Below are positions 17,275 through 26,761 of a DNA stretch of 64,000 nucleotides, piece after piece (positions within the stretch are counted from its first letter, which is position 1; each line of letters opens with the position of its first letter). A program made the translations under genes and the position numbers. Below the pieces are notes generated by a model, which saw nothing but the letters and a program-made list of their open reading frames with translations, did no database searches and had not been told where the DNA came from. The DNA is taken from positions 124,001 through 188,000 of the forward strand of contig NZ_JAPDKN010000007.1 in the NCBI RefSeq assembly GCF_026163565.1, read 5' to 3'. Origin of the DNA: Chryseobacterium sp. YIM B08800. Its GTDB lineage: Bacteria > Bacteroidota > Bacteroidia > Flavobacteriales > Weeksellaceae.

Positions 17275-18978
17275 ATGAAAAAGTTTTATTACTTTATCGT
17301 CTTATTTTCTGCATTTTCACAATTTTTATTTTCACAACAGGAAAAGGAAAAAACTTTCAGTGAGATTAGAAAACCATATGAAAAAATGGTAATAGATGAC
17401 ATTCATGCAATGTCCTATGTAAAACTGTACATTGAAAAAGCAAAAAATGAGAGTAATTTTTCAAAGTTGATTCAAGGGTATAGAGATGGAAGACAGTTTG
17501 ACTATCAAAACAAAATGAAGTATGCTGACAGTGCACTTGCTACTAGCTTGCAGCATGGGAGTCAAGATGATATCAGTAAAGAGTATTTAAGCAAGGGAAT
17601 CATCTATTATTTTTATCAAAAGAAATATAAGTTAGCTTTAAATGAGTACCTTAATGCATATAAATATTCAAAAGGTTCAAAAGATCAGTACCATAGGTAC
17701 AAAGTCCTCTATCATTTAGGAATTGTAAAAAGTCATTTGGGCTACTATGATGAAGCAATGAATCATTTTCTGGACTGCGCTGCGTTTTACAGGTTAAGGT
17801 TAAATGAGAACCATCATGAAAATGAAAAGTTCAACTACGAGAAGGCATATCTGAACTGCTTACATCAATTGACCGTACTCAACAGATATCTCAATAATTT
17901 TTCCAAGAGCGACAGTTTAAGTATGTTGGGCTACCGTTTAACTGCCGATGATAGTGATTTTGCTTTAGAAAAAAGTTATTTCCTCAAATGCATAGGAATT
18001 TCCAGATATCACAAAAAAGACTATGCAGGTGCTCATACTTATTTACAAAAATCCTTACCCACTATCCTCAACAGAAACGATTTCTCCTGGGCTTCTGTAG
18101 TCTATTTTTATATGGGTAGAACTTATGAAGCGCAGAATAATATCGAAAGTGCAGTGAGATGCTATGAAAAGATAGATTCTATTTTCAATAGGCATGATTT
18201 TATATTACCTGAGGTATATAAGAGTTATCATTATCTTATTGATCAATATAAGAATAAGGATGTCAATAAACAGCTGTACTATACCAATCAGCTTTTAAAG
18301 TCTGACAGTTTAATCAGCAAAGATTTTCCTTATTTATCTTCAAAACTTCATAAAGATTTTGATAGGCGAAAGCTCATTGATGCAAAAGAAGAGATAGAGA
18401 AGTCAAGCGGTAAAAAAATTGTAATCGCTCAGATCTTGATTATTTCAGGAAGTCTGCTCCTTGTATTTTTTGTTGTGCGACACAGAAAAGATCAAAAAAT
18501 TAAAAAACAATATAATCTGCTACAAAAGAGAATGGCGGATGGAACTTATAATATCAAAGATATCATAAAGGAAGACCTGACAGAATTTTCAATAAGAAAA
18601 ACCTCTCTTACTCCAGAAATGACCACAGAGATTAAAGAAAAGCTTCAGAAGTTTGAGCAGGAAGACCAGTTCAGAAAAAAAGGAATTACACAGAATAGCA
18701 TTGCCTTAAAGTTAGGAACTAATGCCCATTATCTGTCTGTTTATATCAATGAGCAAAAAGGAATGAATTTTAATAAATATATGGCTGAACTGCGAATCAA
18801 TTATATTACCAATTTACTCAACACCAATACAAAATATCTAAATTATACCATCGAAGCTTTGGCTGAAGAATGCGGTATCGCTGCACGGCAAAACTTTTCA
18901 AATTTGTTTTTCGATATCAACGGTATCCGGCCAACAGACTATATAAGAAATCGAAAAAAGGAGCTGGGTATTAGTTGA
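17275..18978 (+). CDS. Membrane-anchored TPR/AraC-type regulator
   Basis: 567 residues. Signal peptide or anchor 1-20 (ending FLFSQ), then ~350 residues of TPR-like helical repeats (KYKLALNEYLNAYKYS, GYYDEAMNHFLDCAAFYR, ENIESAVRCYEK-type segments), one membrane helix near 380-398 (VIAQILIISGSLLLVFFVV), then a coiled stretch and a C-terminal AraC-type double HTH (about 470-560; SIALKLGTNAHYLSVYIN and IEALAEECGIAARQNFSNLF). The TPR part would face the periplasm and the HTH the cytoplasm, a one-protein route from an exported signal to transcription. The divergent peptide operon next door is the likely target. Confidence 0.85.
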   Translation: MKKFYYFIVLFSAFSQFLFSQQEKEKTFSEIRKPYEKMVIDDIHAMSYVKLYIEKAKNESNFSKLIQGYRDGRQFDYQNKMKYADSALATSLQHGSQDDISKEYLSKGIIYYFYQKKYKLALNEYLNAYKYSKGSKDQYHRYKVLYHLGIVKSHLGYYDEAMNHFLDCAAFYRLRLNENHHENEKFNYEKAYLNCLHQLTVLNRYLNNFSKSDSLSMLGYRLTADDSDFALEKSYFLKCIGISRYHKKDYAGAHTYLQKSLPTILNRNDFSWASVVYFYMGRTYEAQNNIESAVRCYEKIDSIFNRHDFILPEVYKSYHYLIDQYKNKDVNKQLYYTNQLLKSDSLISKDFPYLSSKLHKDFDRRKLIDAKEEIEKSSGKKIVIAQILIISGSLLLVFFVVRHRKDQKIKKQYNLLQKRMADGTYNIKDIIKEDLTEFSIRKTSLTPEMTTEIKEKLQKFEQEDQFRKKGITQNSIALKLGTNAHYLSVYINEQKGMNFNKYMAELRINYITNLLNTNTKYLNYTIEALAEECGIAARQNFSNLFFDINGIRPTDYIRNRKKELGIS

Positions 18979-19024
18979 TTAAGTCTTGCTTTATCGAATT
19001 TTTGTAAATTCCTGAAAAAAGGAC

Positions 19025-19870
19025 ATGGTAACAAAAACTATTTTTAAAAGAACTTCACAGTTATTGGAAGAGCTGGATGAAAAGATTAACGAAGTCTACG
19101 CAGATGGAAATGATATGATCAAAATTTCTGAAAAGGCCTTACTTATCATTGACGAGTCTATAAGGAAATTAAAACTCATGGTTTCCAACCATCATTTTGA
19201 TCATATTGCCGAAGAAGTACTTTTTTTTAAAAAGCTAAAACCACAGTTTATTTCAAAATTTATTTATTACTCTTCGGTACTGGATATTGAGGCCCATAGG
19301 CCTGCTGCAGGAAATAAGACATTAAAAAAATATTATGAGGCAGAGCAGGAGAAGTTAAAAAACTTCTATTTAGAACATTCCGAATTCTACAGCTATTATA
19401 AACGTGAGGCGACTTATCTCGACCATAAAATATTTGTCCGTAATTCCTATGATTTGAAAATGAAGCTTTCATCAGGTTTTTATAACTATGATCCCAATTT
19501 TACAACATCACACGATCATATGATCGCCAGATTTATTTCCAATCAGCAATTTGATCAGTATGTAAAAAGGCAGATTGAAGGTTCTAATGAAGATACAGCA
19601 TCAAAACTACTTTCTCCTTTGAGCTGGTCGGGATCAAAGGTCGGTCTTATAGAACTGATCTATGCCCTTTACCAAATGCGTTGTTTTAATGGGGGGAATA
19701 TAGAATTAAGTGAAGTCATAAAATTTGTAGAAAAGTCATTGGATTGCGATCTTGGCAATTTCCATAAAACGGTCTTTGAAATCCGCACCAGAAAGCAGGG
19801 ACCTACCAAATTCCTTCAATTGGTTGGTGACAATCTCAACCAGCATTTTATGACTCGTGAAGCTGAATAA
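19025..19870 (+). CDS. rteC: RteC-family regulator of the conjugative element
   Basis: 281 residues, single domain as in RteC of CTnDOT: N-terminal helices (QLLEELDEKINEVYADGNDM), the central NKTLKKYYEAEQEKLKNFY and EFYSYYKREATYLDHKIFVR block, and the C-terminal LSPLSWSGSKVGLIELIYAL and KTVFEIRTRKQGPTKFL. In CTnDOT RteC has a winged-helix-like DNA-binding role and activates excision genes. RteA/RteB two-component genes are not in the window. It begins 46 bp after the AraC-type gene and opens the ICE backbone, convergent with the coupling-protein gene. Confidence 0.85.
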   Translation: MVTKTIFKRTSQLLEELDEKINEVYADGNDMIKISEKALLIIDESIRKLKLMVSNHHFDHIAEEVLFFKKLKPQFISKFIYYSSVLDIEAHRPAAGNKTLKKYYEAEQEKLKNFYLEHSEFYSYYKREATYLDHKIFVRNSYDLKMKLSSGFYNYDPNFTTSHDHMIARFISNQQFDQYVKRQIEGSNEDTASKLLSPLSWSGSKVGLIELIYALYQMRCFNGGNIELSEVIKFVEKSLDCDLGNFHKTVFEIRTRKQGPTKFLQLVGDNLNQHFMTREAE

Positions 19871-19885
19871 CAGAAGATCAAATTA

Positions 19886-19913
19886 AACCTCAAATCGTAC
19901 TGTATTTGAGGTT
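19886..19913. terminator. Bidirectional terminator between rteC and the coupling-protein gene
   Basis: AACCTCAAAT (19886-19895) and ATTTGAGGTT (19904-19913) form a perfect 10-bp stem with an 8-nt loop, placed between two convergent genes. Confidence 0.7.
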
Positions 19914-19919
19914 TCTATT

Positions 19920-21962
19920 TTAATCATTTTTGATTAAATACTGCAGATCAGGATCATTCTTTATTCGATCCATCTCATTCGTGATGATGCTAAGAACATC
20001 AGTCTTAATTTCTTTGTAATTATCTTGGATCTGTTTGGTCATCGAATCATTGCCCTCCTGATCAATAAAGGATCGAATCAGCGGTATCTCCTGATTGTTT
20101 TGCATTTCTTGAGAAAGCTTAACACTATCCACAACAATCTCCGAATGAAAAATCTTCTGCTGAATTCTTTCGTCAAAGTTATCAGATACTGCACCGACAA
20201 AAAATCCCTGAGTCAGGGTAGAAATCTTCGAAGCTGGAATTAAACTATCCAATTGGGTAGAGAAGGAGGTAGAGGTATCATTCCTATTGATCGATATACT
20301 TTGTCTTTTTTGAAGCACTTTTCCAAAGCGTTCGGATAAGGCTTTTGCTGTTTCCCCAACCACCTGGCCGCTGAAAATATTGCCGACCGTATTCTGAATC
20401 ACTTTACTTTCCTTGTCTCCATAATCTCTTGTCAGCTGGGAAAAATCCTGAAACCCAAGACATACAGAAACTTTGTTACTTCTGGCAGTAGCAATTAAAT
20501 TATCCAAACCTCTGAAATAAATAGTGGGAAGCTCGTCAATAATAACAGAACTTTTTAACTGTCCTTTTTTATTGATTAACTTAACAATTCTTGAATTGTA
20601 TAGTCCCAGAGCAGCAGAATAGATGTTCTGACGATCAGGGTTATTTCCGACGCACAATATTTTAGGTTCATTGGGATTATTGATATCTAAAGAAAAATCG
20701 TCGCCGGTCATTACCCAGTACAATTGTGGTGAGATCATTCTAGACAAAGGAATCTTAGCCGATGCGATTTGCCCCTGCAACTGATCCTGTGCACCTCCTT
20801 GCCATGCATCCATAAAAGGAGAGAGGTAGTTCTCTAATTCAGAATACGATGTTAATATCGTAAATACCTCCTCATATTTTTTGTTTAGCAGTTCAATAGC
20901 GTGTGGAAAAGTACAGTATTTACCGTTTTCATAAATTTTAAGAAACCATATGATTGCCGCTAACAATATAATGGGACTTTCGACAAAGAAATCACCCTGT
21001 TTCTGAATCCAACTTCTATTCAGATTCAGCATAATAGTGTAAGCAGCTTCATATGCATCTGAAATATCCGTCATAAAATTAGGATTTAGGGGATTACATC
21101 GATGGCTTTTTCTGGGATTGTCAAAATTGATGATATAGAATTTCGGCTTTACTGCATAAGCATTGGAATGATTTAAAAGATGATTGTACGCAATGGTTGA
21201 TAAATCATCGAATTTAAAATCGTAGATGTACATAGCAAATCCTTTTTCAATATGCTGTCTGATATAGTTATTTACCACGGCAAAGGATTTTCCTGAGCCA
21301 GGTGTTCCTAAGACAATGGTCGCACGAAACGGATTGACTACATTAATCCATCCCTGATGCCAGTTTCCCTGATAATAGAATTTTGTGGGAAGATTAACTG
21401 AGTATTCATTATAAAGTAATTTAGTTTCCTGCTGAAAACTTTCATTCTCACTGTTAAAAACATCCGTCATTAAGTTATGTTTCAGAAGGCGGCTTGTCCA
21501 TACTCCCGCCTGCATTAGAAGAATGTATCCGGATCCAGTAGATAGAATATAAAGTACAGGACTAAAACTGCTGGCATATTGTAAAAGGATTGCGTTTAAA
21601 AAGAATAAGACAAAACCGATAGAAAAAACAATATTAATTTTTTTCCAAGTGATCTTTTCATTTTTTACTCCCTTTGTTCCGAGGCAACTCAAAGCCAGTA
21701 AAACTATTGCGAACAGCTTAGAATAAATAGGTTGCGAAAAAAGGCCTGCTGTCTTATTAAAATTATGAAGTATTTTATTGATGAGTTCCAGTGTCCATTG
21801 TTGCTTTACAAAAAATCCGTAACAAAACCAATAGAGGTGCATTAGTACTAGAATAATGCTTACCGCTCGCATAAACGCCATGATTTTGGCAAGTCCTCTC
21901 AAATCGTCTTCACCCTGCATATTACATTTTAGAAGCATAAATACAGGATTGCGTATTCTCAA
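19920..21962 (-). CDS. mobC: Type IV coupling protein (VirD4/TraG-like, MobC of CTns)
   Basis: 680 residues. N-terminal membrane helices (about 30-55, 65-80, 100-120, 140-155), then a VirD4-type ATPase: Walker A LGTPGSGKSFAV near 220 and Walker B SSVIIDELPTIYF near 470, then TARSNKVSVCLGFQDFSQLT. It links the relaxase-DNA complex to the transfer channel. The family start usually corresponds to MQGEDDLRGLAKIM, which is the ATG at 21920, so the first 14 residues may be extra. It follows the relaxase gene on the same strand by 88 bp. The name mobC is the CTnDOT usage for the coupling protein. Confidence 0.88.
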   Translation of the reverse strand: MRIRNPVFMLLKCNMQGEDDLRGLAKIMAFMRAVSIILVLMHLYWFCYGFFVKQQWTLELINKILHNFNKTAGLFSQPIYSKLFAIVLLALSCLGTKGVKNEKITWKKINIVFSIGFVLFFLNAILLQYASSFSPVLYILSTGSGYILLMQAGVWTSRLLKHNLMTDVFNSENESFQQETKLLYNEYSVNLPTKFYYQGNWHQGWINVVNPFRATIVLGTPGSGKSFAVVNNYIRQHIEKGFAMYIYDFKFDDLSTIAYNHLLNHSNAYAVKPKFYIINFDNPRKSHRCNPLNPNFMTDISDAYEAAYTIMLNLNRSWIQKQGDFFVESPIILLAAIIWFLKIYENGKYCTFPHAIELLNKKYEEVFTILTSYSELENYLSPFMDAWQGGAQDQLQGQIASAKIPLSRMISPQLYWVMTGDDFSLDINNPNEPKILCVGNNPDRQNIYSAALGLYNSRIVKLINKKGQLKSSVIIDELPTIYFRGLDNLIATARSNKVSVCLGFQDFSQLTRDYGDKESKVIQNTVGNIFSGQVVGETAKALSERFGKVLQKRQSISINRNDTSTSFSTQLDSLIPASKISTLTQGFFVGAVSDNFDERIQQKIFHSEIVVDSVKLSQEMQNNQEIPLIRSFIDQEGNDSMTKQIQDNYKEIKTDVLSIITNEMDRIKNDPDLQYLIKND

Positions 21963-22050
21963 GTATAAATGCGTTGTTGCAAGTATAAATTGTCTGGCTT
22001 TGGCTCTCTTAGTATATTAATAAGACAGCTTATGCAATAGAAGGTTATTT

Positions 22051-23298
22051 TTATCTTCTTTTTCTTTGGCGCTTTTTCATCTGATATGCAAAAATTTGTT
22101 CCTCCTGATCCGTATTTGTATCTGACGACAGTAAGCTAGAAAAGAATCCGTCAAAAAGTCCGCTGATGCTATCCGTAAGAAATTGCTCTGTGGAGATTTC
22201 CTGAGATAAATTAGAGTGATCATTATGATCAGATTTTTTGTCACGCTTTATTTCTAACTCATTCCACAGTGTATTGAATGAGTTGGCAGATAGTTCTTTA
22301 CTTAGCTGCGAGCCATTCCAGACTAATTTGGAGTTATGGTCTATGAATGTAATTCCATATATTCTTCCCTGATTATTTTTTTTAATAACTGTAGCAATTC
22401 CCTGCTCCAATAGTTGAGACTTAAAAGAAGCTTCCGATTTACTCGTGCTGAGGGCAGTTTCTACCGTTCTTTTAAGAATATGTTTTGAAGGATCATTTTT
22501 TATTTTCACTTTAGATTTCTCAATGAGCACCTGAATATTTTCTACTCCTGCATGCTTACCAAAAAGGGATGATTTAAAAGGATTGCTTACTTTTTTTCCA
22601 TTTTTATCCGTAGAAAAATAGACGATTCCCTTTCTCATCTTTCCATGCAGTTCTCCGCTAACCTCTTCACAGGAAATATTAAATTGAGAGAGTAAAGCCT
22701 TATAAGCACCCATACTTTGAAAGCCATAGGTTTTAGGGATATGCCTTATTACGGATGATAATTGTGTTTTGATATTTCCCTTAGTATAATCTACAGGTTT
22801 AAAAATAGAGCTTTGATTTAAATTTCTGTTCTCACCAGCGACTTTCAGGTTATATTGTTTTTCCAGTTTTCTGCAGGCTTCCATTGATCGCGGGTGGTCA
22901 TAGCGATCTGATATTTTCTTCCCATCGATCTGTACACAGGTGGTGACGATATGGATGTGAGTTCTATCAATATCTGTATGTTTAAAAACGACATAGGGTT
23001 GTTTGCCATAACCCATTTCCTGCATGTATTGCTGAGCCATTTCTCTATAATCTTTGTTATCAACCTTATCGTTAGGGTCAGGATTAAGGGAAATATGTCT
23101 TACCGGTTTTTCAGTTTTGTTATTGGCAATCAAGTAAGGTTCAAAATACTGATGAAAAAATTTAACCGAATAAGGTCGATCCCACAAATCGGGAATCTTA
23201 TTAGTGAATAAAACCTTTCCATTTTCGTTGTCTACTTTTTGCTGATTGTAGGTAAGCGCACCCCAAAGATTTTCACCTTTTCCAATTTTTGCGATCAT
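22051..23298 (-). CDS. mobB: Relaxase (MobB-type, Bacteroidetes MOBP)
   Basis: 415 residues. The N-terminal ~150 residues are the relaxase domain: MIAKIGKGENLWGALTYN, HISLNPDPNDK, VVFKHTDIDRTHIHIVTTCV with the HxH metal motif at 114-116 and another His107, then DRYDHPRSMEACRKLEKQY. Relaxases nick oriT and stay bound to the strand that is transferred. The tail ends in a basic MKKRQRKRR. The start overlaps the mobA stop by 4 bp, so the two are coupled. The candidate oriT lies just beyond mobA. Confidence 0.88.
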   Translation of the reverse strand: MIAKIGKGENLWGALTYNQQKVDNENGKVLFTNKIPDLWDRPYSVKFFHQYFEPYLIANNKTEKPVRHISLNPDPNDKVDNKDYREMAQQYMQEMGYGKQPYVVFKHTDIDRTHIHIVTTCVQIDGKKISDRYDHPRSMEACRKLEKQYNLKVAGENRNLNQSSIFKPVDYTKGNIKTQLSSVIRHIPKTYGFQSMGAYKALLSQFNISCEEVSGELHGKMRKGIVYFSTDKNGKKVSNPFKSSLFGKHAGVENIQVLIEKSKVKIKNDPSKHILKRTVETALSTSKSEASFKSQLLEQGIATVIKKNNQGRIYGITFIDHNSKLVWNGSQLSKELSANSFNTLWNELEIKRDKKSDHNDHSNLSQEISTEQFLTDSISGLFDGFFSSLLSSDTNTDQEEQIFAYQMKKRQRKRR

Positions 23299-23729
23299 TT
23301 ATCAGAAGTTTTTTGAATATGGTTTTGCTCAAATTCTTTCGTGAGTTCTATCACCTGTTTACAGATTACAGCTAGTTTTTTAGTATGATTTTCCAGTTTA
23401 AAGAGATACAGAGAAGCTTTTTTCTCAGTAAAATTTCGATATAAAATTTTTACAATCTGATTATAATTGTTTCCAATAGACTGAAACTGGTAAAAGAATT
23501 TAGTGAGTTGAGTATGATAATCCATCGTTGAAACATCCACTTTTATAATTTTTAATTCTCTCTGAAGCAAAATTGTTGTAATAAATTTTGCTTTGTTGCT
23601 CATTCCTGAAGCTTCAAATAATTTTAGAAAACCAACATTTTCTTCATCTGTCAATCGAAATACATACCTGTTTTTACTTGGGTTCAGCTTAGGCTTACGC
23701 CCTCCTTTATTGTTTCTATTTGTTTCCAT
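23295..23729 (-). CDS. mobA: Relaxosome accessory protein (MobA/MobC-like)
   Basis: 144 residues. Basic N-terminus (NNKGGRKPKLNPSKNRYVF) then a ribbon-helix-helix-like segment RLTDEENVGFLKLFEASGMS and a helical MobC-type part (FYQFQSIGNNYNQIVKIL). Such proteins bind near oriT and help the relaxase. The last 4 bp overlap the relaxase start. Gene naming follows CTnDOT usage; other elements call the same type mobC. Confidence 0.75.
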   Translation of the reverse strand: METNRNNKGGRKPKLNPSKNRYVFRLTDEENVGFLKLFEASGMSNKAKFITTILLQRELKIIKVDVSTMDYHTQLTKFFYQFQSIGNNYNQIVKILYRNFTEKKASLYLFKLENHTKKLAVICKQVIELTKEFEQNHIQKTSDK

Positions 23730-23789
23730 ATTCTCTAATTTAATGTTAAGAAAATCACGACTTCGGAGTGGTTTTTAAAGCCCCAGCCA

Positions 23790-23861
23790 GGGCAAGTTGT
23801 TTTGAGGCACGAAAAAAGTTATGAGGCACTCAAAACATAACTTGCCCCTTTCGGGTGAAAG
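23790..23861. other. Candidate origin of transfer
   Basis: A large inverted repeat lies 60 bp upstream of mobA: GGGCAAGTTGTTTTGAG (23790-23806) against CTCAAAACATAACTTGCCC (23829-23847), with small mismatches. The 8-bp direct repeat TGAGGCAC occurs in it at 23803-23810 and 23822-23829. A second small hairpin, CCTTTC/GAAAGG, follows at 23846-23861. Position next to relaxase genes and structure fit an oriT; the nick site is not determined. Confidence 0.55.
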
Positions 23862-24359
23862 GAAATATCTTGAGTAGAATAGATTTTTAACATTATACTA
23901 TTCAGACACTACCATTTCAAAAAACTCTTCAATCTTCTAAAACAAAGTAAACCACAATCAATTAGAGAAACGGTATAGTAAACAAAGCCAAAGATGGAAG
24001 TCTACTGCCAAGAACTACCATTATAAAAGCACTGAAACAGAAATATTTTTCATTTGCATCAGATTGAGGGCGGGACTAAATGCAAATCCGATAGCATTCT
24101 ATAACTCTGGAAATCCTGCATTCCTGCCTTCAGGAATGTCAGCTTTCGTGATATCATTTTCGACAGATAGAAGTCAGAAATTCAATCTATCAGGATTGCA
24201 ACACGGATGAGACTCATTCACTAATGCCGGAAGCCAATACAGCTTTCAATGGTCATAGCCAACATTCGTGATGGGGAAATATCATGCTTGAGTTTATGAT
24301 GGTTTGGAGGCTTGCTGTCCTTCAGTCTTTCAATTTTGGATTAACTAAAATTCAATATA
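23862..24359. other. Non-coding stretch between oriT region and parA
   Basis: No convincing gene. An 8-bp perfect stem CATTCCTG/CAGGAATG sits at 24119-24138. The rest shows no promoter match I would defend. Confidence 0.3.
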
Positions 24360-25127
24360 ATGAAAACAAAAAAACAACCCACAATTATTGCTTTTTCCAC
24401 TCAAAAGGGAGGTGTAGGAAAAAGTACGTTTACAACATTAATGGCAAGCATCCTTCATTATCGAAGGGGTTATCAAGTTGCTGTCTTTGATTGTGACTTT
24501 CCGCAGTACAGTTTACTCCAAATGAGAGAGCGGGATTTAAAAATGGTGATGCAGAATGAAATTTTAAAAAAAATGGCTCACAAACAATTTACGAGTATTA
24601 ATAAAAAAGCTTATCCTATTTTTCAGAGTAAAACTGATCAGGTTTTACAAGAAATAGATATGTATGTTGATGGCTCGGAAATAACTCCTGACATTATTTT
24701 TTTAGATCTGCCGGGAACTGTGAATACTGCTGGTATTTTAAAAACGTTGACGAATGTCCATTATATTTTTTCTCCTATTACTGCAGATCGTCTCGTATTG
24801 GAAAGTACGCTAAGTTTCACCAATGTTCTAACCAATGTATTGATGAAAGAAACTCAAACAGGAATCCGGGCTATCCATCTTTTCTGGAATCAGGTGGATG
24901 GAAGAGAGCGGACGTTGCTTTACAAAAATTACGGTAAAGTGATTTCAGATTTAGGGCTGCCGCTTATGGAAACAACCATTACAGACAGTAAAAGATTTCG
25001 AAAGGAAGGGGAGACCATTACAAAGGCTGTTTTCCGATCAACTTTACTGCCTGCAGATCCTAAGCTGCTAGCACAATGCAGGCTGGATCAATTTATAAAA
25101 GAATTTTTAAGAATTGTAAAACTATAA
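24360..25127 (+). CDS. traA: ParA-family ATPase (TraA of CTns)
   Basis: 255 residues. Deviant Walker A QKGGVGKST (15-23), then FDCDFPQYS and a Walker B-like IIFLDLPGTVN. ParA/MinD ATPases position DNA or complexes; in CTnDOT-type elements TraA is the first gene of the transfer operon. It is followed within 4 bp by the DUF3408 gene. Function in transfer itself is not well defined for the family. Confidence 0.85.
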   Translation: MKTKKQPTIIAFSTQKGGVGKSTFTTLMASILHYRRGYQVAVFDCDFPQYSLLQMRERDLKMVMQNEILKKMAHKQFTSINKKAYPIFQSKTDQVLQEIDMYVDGSEITPDIIFLDLPGTVNTAGILKTLTNVHYIFSPITADRLVLESTLSFTNVLTNVLMKETQTGIRAIHLFWNQVDGRERTLLYKNYGKVISDLGLPLMETTITDSKRFRKEGETITKAVFRSTLLPADPKLLAQCRLDQFIKEFLRIVKL

Positions 25128-25131
25128 AAGT

Positions 25132-25527
25132 ATGGATCACGATAATAATAACAATCAAGATCACAATATCGATGAACAATATCTGATGTCCATTATGGCA
25201 GGAAGTCCCAAGAAAGAAGTTCCTGTAAAAAATGCAGACCCCCAAAAAGAGAAAGCTGCAACAAAAAATAAGTTGAAGATTCAGAAAAGCAATGATGTAA
25301 GTTATATGAAGCAGTTTCTTACGCATCATACAATGACTAAGCGTGGTGATAAAAGTATTTATATCCGTCCTGAATATCACGAACGCCTCTCACGCATTAT
25401 TCAAATCATTGCCGATGACCAGATTCCTCTGTATGCTTATCTGGATAATATACTGGCTTATCATTTTGAAATGTTTGAAAAGGAAATTACTGATGATTTC
25501 AATAACAAATACCGTCCAATCTTTTAA
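25132..25527 (+). CDS. DUF3408 conjugative-transposon protein
   Basis: 131 residues. Acidic/Asn-rich start, Lys-rich linker, then the conserved C-terminal part KRGDKSIYIRPEYHERLSRI and DDQIPLYAYLDNILAYHF, which is the DUF3408 pattern and looks like a ribbon-helix-helix DNA-binding domain. It is in the usual place after the ParA gene of Bacteroidetes CTns. It may bind DNA with ParA as a partner, by inference. Confidence 0.75.
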   Translation: MDHDNNNNQDHNIDEQYLMSIMAGSPKKEVPVKNADPQKEKAATKNKLKIQKSNDVSYMKQFLTHHTMTKRGDKSIYIRPEYHERLSRIIQIIADDQIPLYAYLDNILAYHFEMFEKEITDDFNNKYRPIF

Positions 25528-25538
25528 TCTATCATCTT

Positions 25539-26159
25539 ATGGAACAAATAATCATCATCGGTTTATTAATCATTCTTGTTTTAGTTCTTGTAGACAAAAA
25601 AATTTCAATCAATATTAATGGAAAAGATAATGTTACTAAAGCTAAGAATCTACCATCTATTATGGGAGATACAAAACAAAGAGAAAGACAAGCATCGCCA
25701 ATCAATACGAATGAGAGACAAAATGAATATATTTTAAAAGCAGAATATATTTTTGAATCAGAAACCAGAGAAGCTGAATTTGATACTATGGGTCAGACTA
25801 AAAATCTTGATGATATCCTAGTTAAAAATGATGAACGGGAGCAGGAGAATGAAGATTGGAAATATGAGAACTCTACTGTTGAAAGCGGGTTTGCTACTGG
25901 GGTTACCTTCCAGGAATTGAGTACTGCGGGTCAGTTGCTTCAACAGGACGTGCTGAAGCCTGACTTAGAACGACAAGCAGTAGATATAATTCAAAAAATT
26001 CAAGGGACCGAGCTTTTTGATCTGTTAGAGAACTCATTAGGAGATGCTTCAAAAAGAATTGCCAGTTTGTTAAACGAGAGTATTTCAAATAATGACAAGG
26101 TCGTTACTTCTAAGCATAATAATTCTGCAGATGGTTTTGACATTGGGAAGTTTATATAG
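25539..26159 (+). CDS. Conjugative-transposon protein of TraD type
   Basis: 206 residues. One N-terminal membrane helix (IIIIGLLIILVLVLVD), then a hydrophilic, acidic region and a C-terminal helical part (GTELFDLLENSLGDASKRIASLL). The membrane-anchor plus low-complexity layout and the place between the DUF3408 gene and traE fit TraD-like proteins. A strong terminator overlaps its stop codon. Assignment is by position more than by motif. Confidence 0.5.
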   Translation: MEQIIIIGLLIILVLVLVDKKISININGKDNVTKAKNLPSIMGDTKQRERQASPINTNERQNEYILKAEYIFESETREAEFDTMGQTKNLDDILVKNDEREQENEDWKYENSTVESGFATGVTFQELSTAGQLLQQDVLKPDLERQAVDIIQKIQGTELFDLLENSLGDASKRIASLLNESISNNDKVVTSKHNNSADGFDIGKFI

Positions 26160-26177
26160 ACTTCCCAATGTTTTTTT
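26141..26177 (+). terminator. Rho-independent terminator at the end of the traA-D segment
   Basis: CATTGGGAAGT (26141-26151) pairs perfectly with ACTTCCCAATG (26160-26170), 8-nt loop, followed by seven Ts. It overlaps the preceding gene's stop codon and may attenuate transcription into the next gene. Confidence 0.75.
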
Positions 26178-26192
26178 AAGATTATTAGGAAA

Positions 26193-26741
26193 ATGAACAA
26201 TCAAATTTTTAATGTTATGGATCCAACTGAAAAAAATACCAATGAAGAGACTTATGATTTACGTATCAATAAAGGACAGCTTCCAACCATAATGATTGCA
26301 GGACATATATTTTTTGTAGATATCCGTATGGATATGCTGAGACCCAAAGATGATTTTCTATCTACGGGTATCGTCTTTTCGGATATACAGAATTACTATG
26401 ATGAGGATCAAAACAGCTATACTATACCTTATAATCCCAAGACACATGAATTTCAGGATATAGACTTTAGTATGCATAAAGAATTTCCCAAAGATTTAAT
26501 CGCTGTAAAATTTCCCATTGAAAATGAGCTCGACAGGATCGGATGGAATAGACATCACGGCTTTGAATTGAGAGAAGGGTTATCAGAGGAGGGCTTTCCT
26601 ATGCAGTTTGAAGCAAAACAAATTCCGTGGGAAAAAACTTTTCTTGCCGGTGTGATCAAAAATAATTTAAATTCGGGAAAAACCACTGCGAATCATAAAG
26701 AAAAGCCGAATAACAATAAATCCAAAGGGAGGAGAATATAA
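26193..26741 (+). CDS. Conserved conjugative-transposon protein, unknown function
   Basis: 182 residues, soluble. Motifs: GQLPTIMIAGHIFFVDIRMD, RPKDDFLSTGIVFSDIQNYY, TIPYNPKTHEFQDIDF and EAKQIPWEKTFL. I know this pattern from CTn regions beside tra genes but no function is established. The C-terminus is Lys/Asn-rich. It sits between two hairpin terminators, so it may be transcribed on its own. Confidence 0.5.
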   Translation: MNNQIFNVMDPTEKNTNEETYDLRINKGQLPTIMIAGHIFFVDIRMDMLRPKDDFLSTGIVFSDIQNYYDEDQNSYTIPYNPKTHEFQDIDFSMHKEFPKDLIAVKFPIENELDRIGWNRHHGFELREGLSEEGFPMQFEAKQIPWEKTFLAGVIKNNLNSGKTTANHKEKPNNNKSKGRRI

Positions 26742-26761
26742 AATCCATTGCAATATAGATT

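Noticed and set aside
23790..23861. Rho-independent terminator
   Set aside because: Long loop and no T-run; location beside mob genes fits oriT better.
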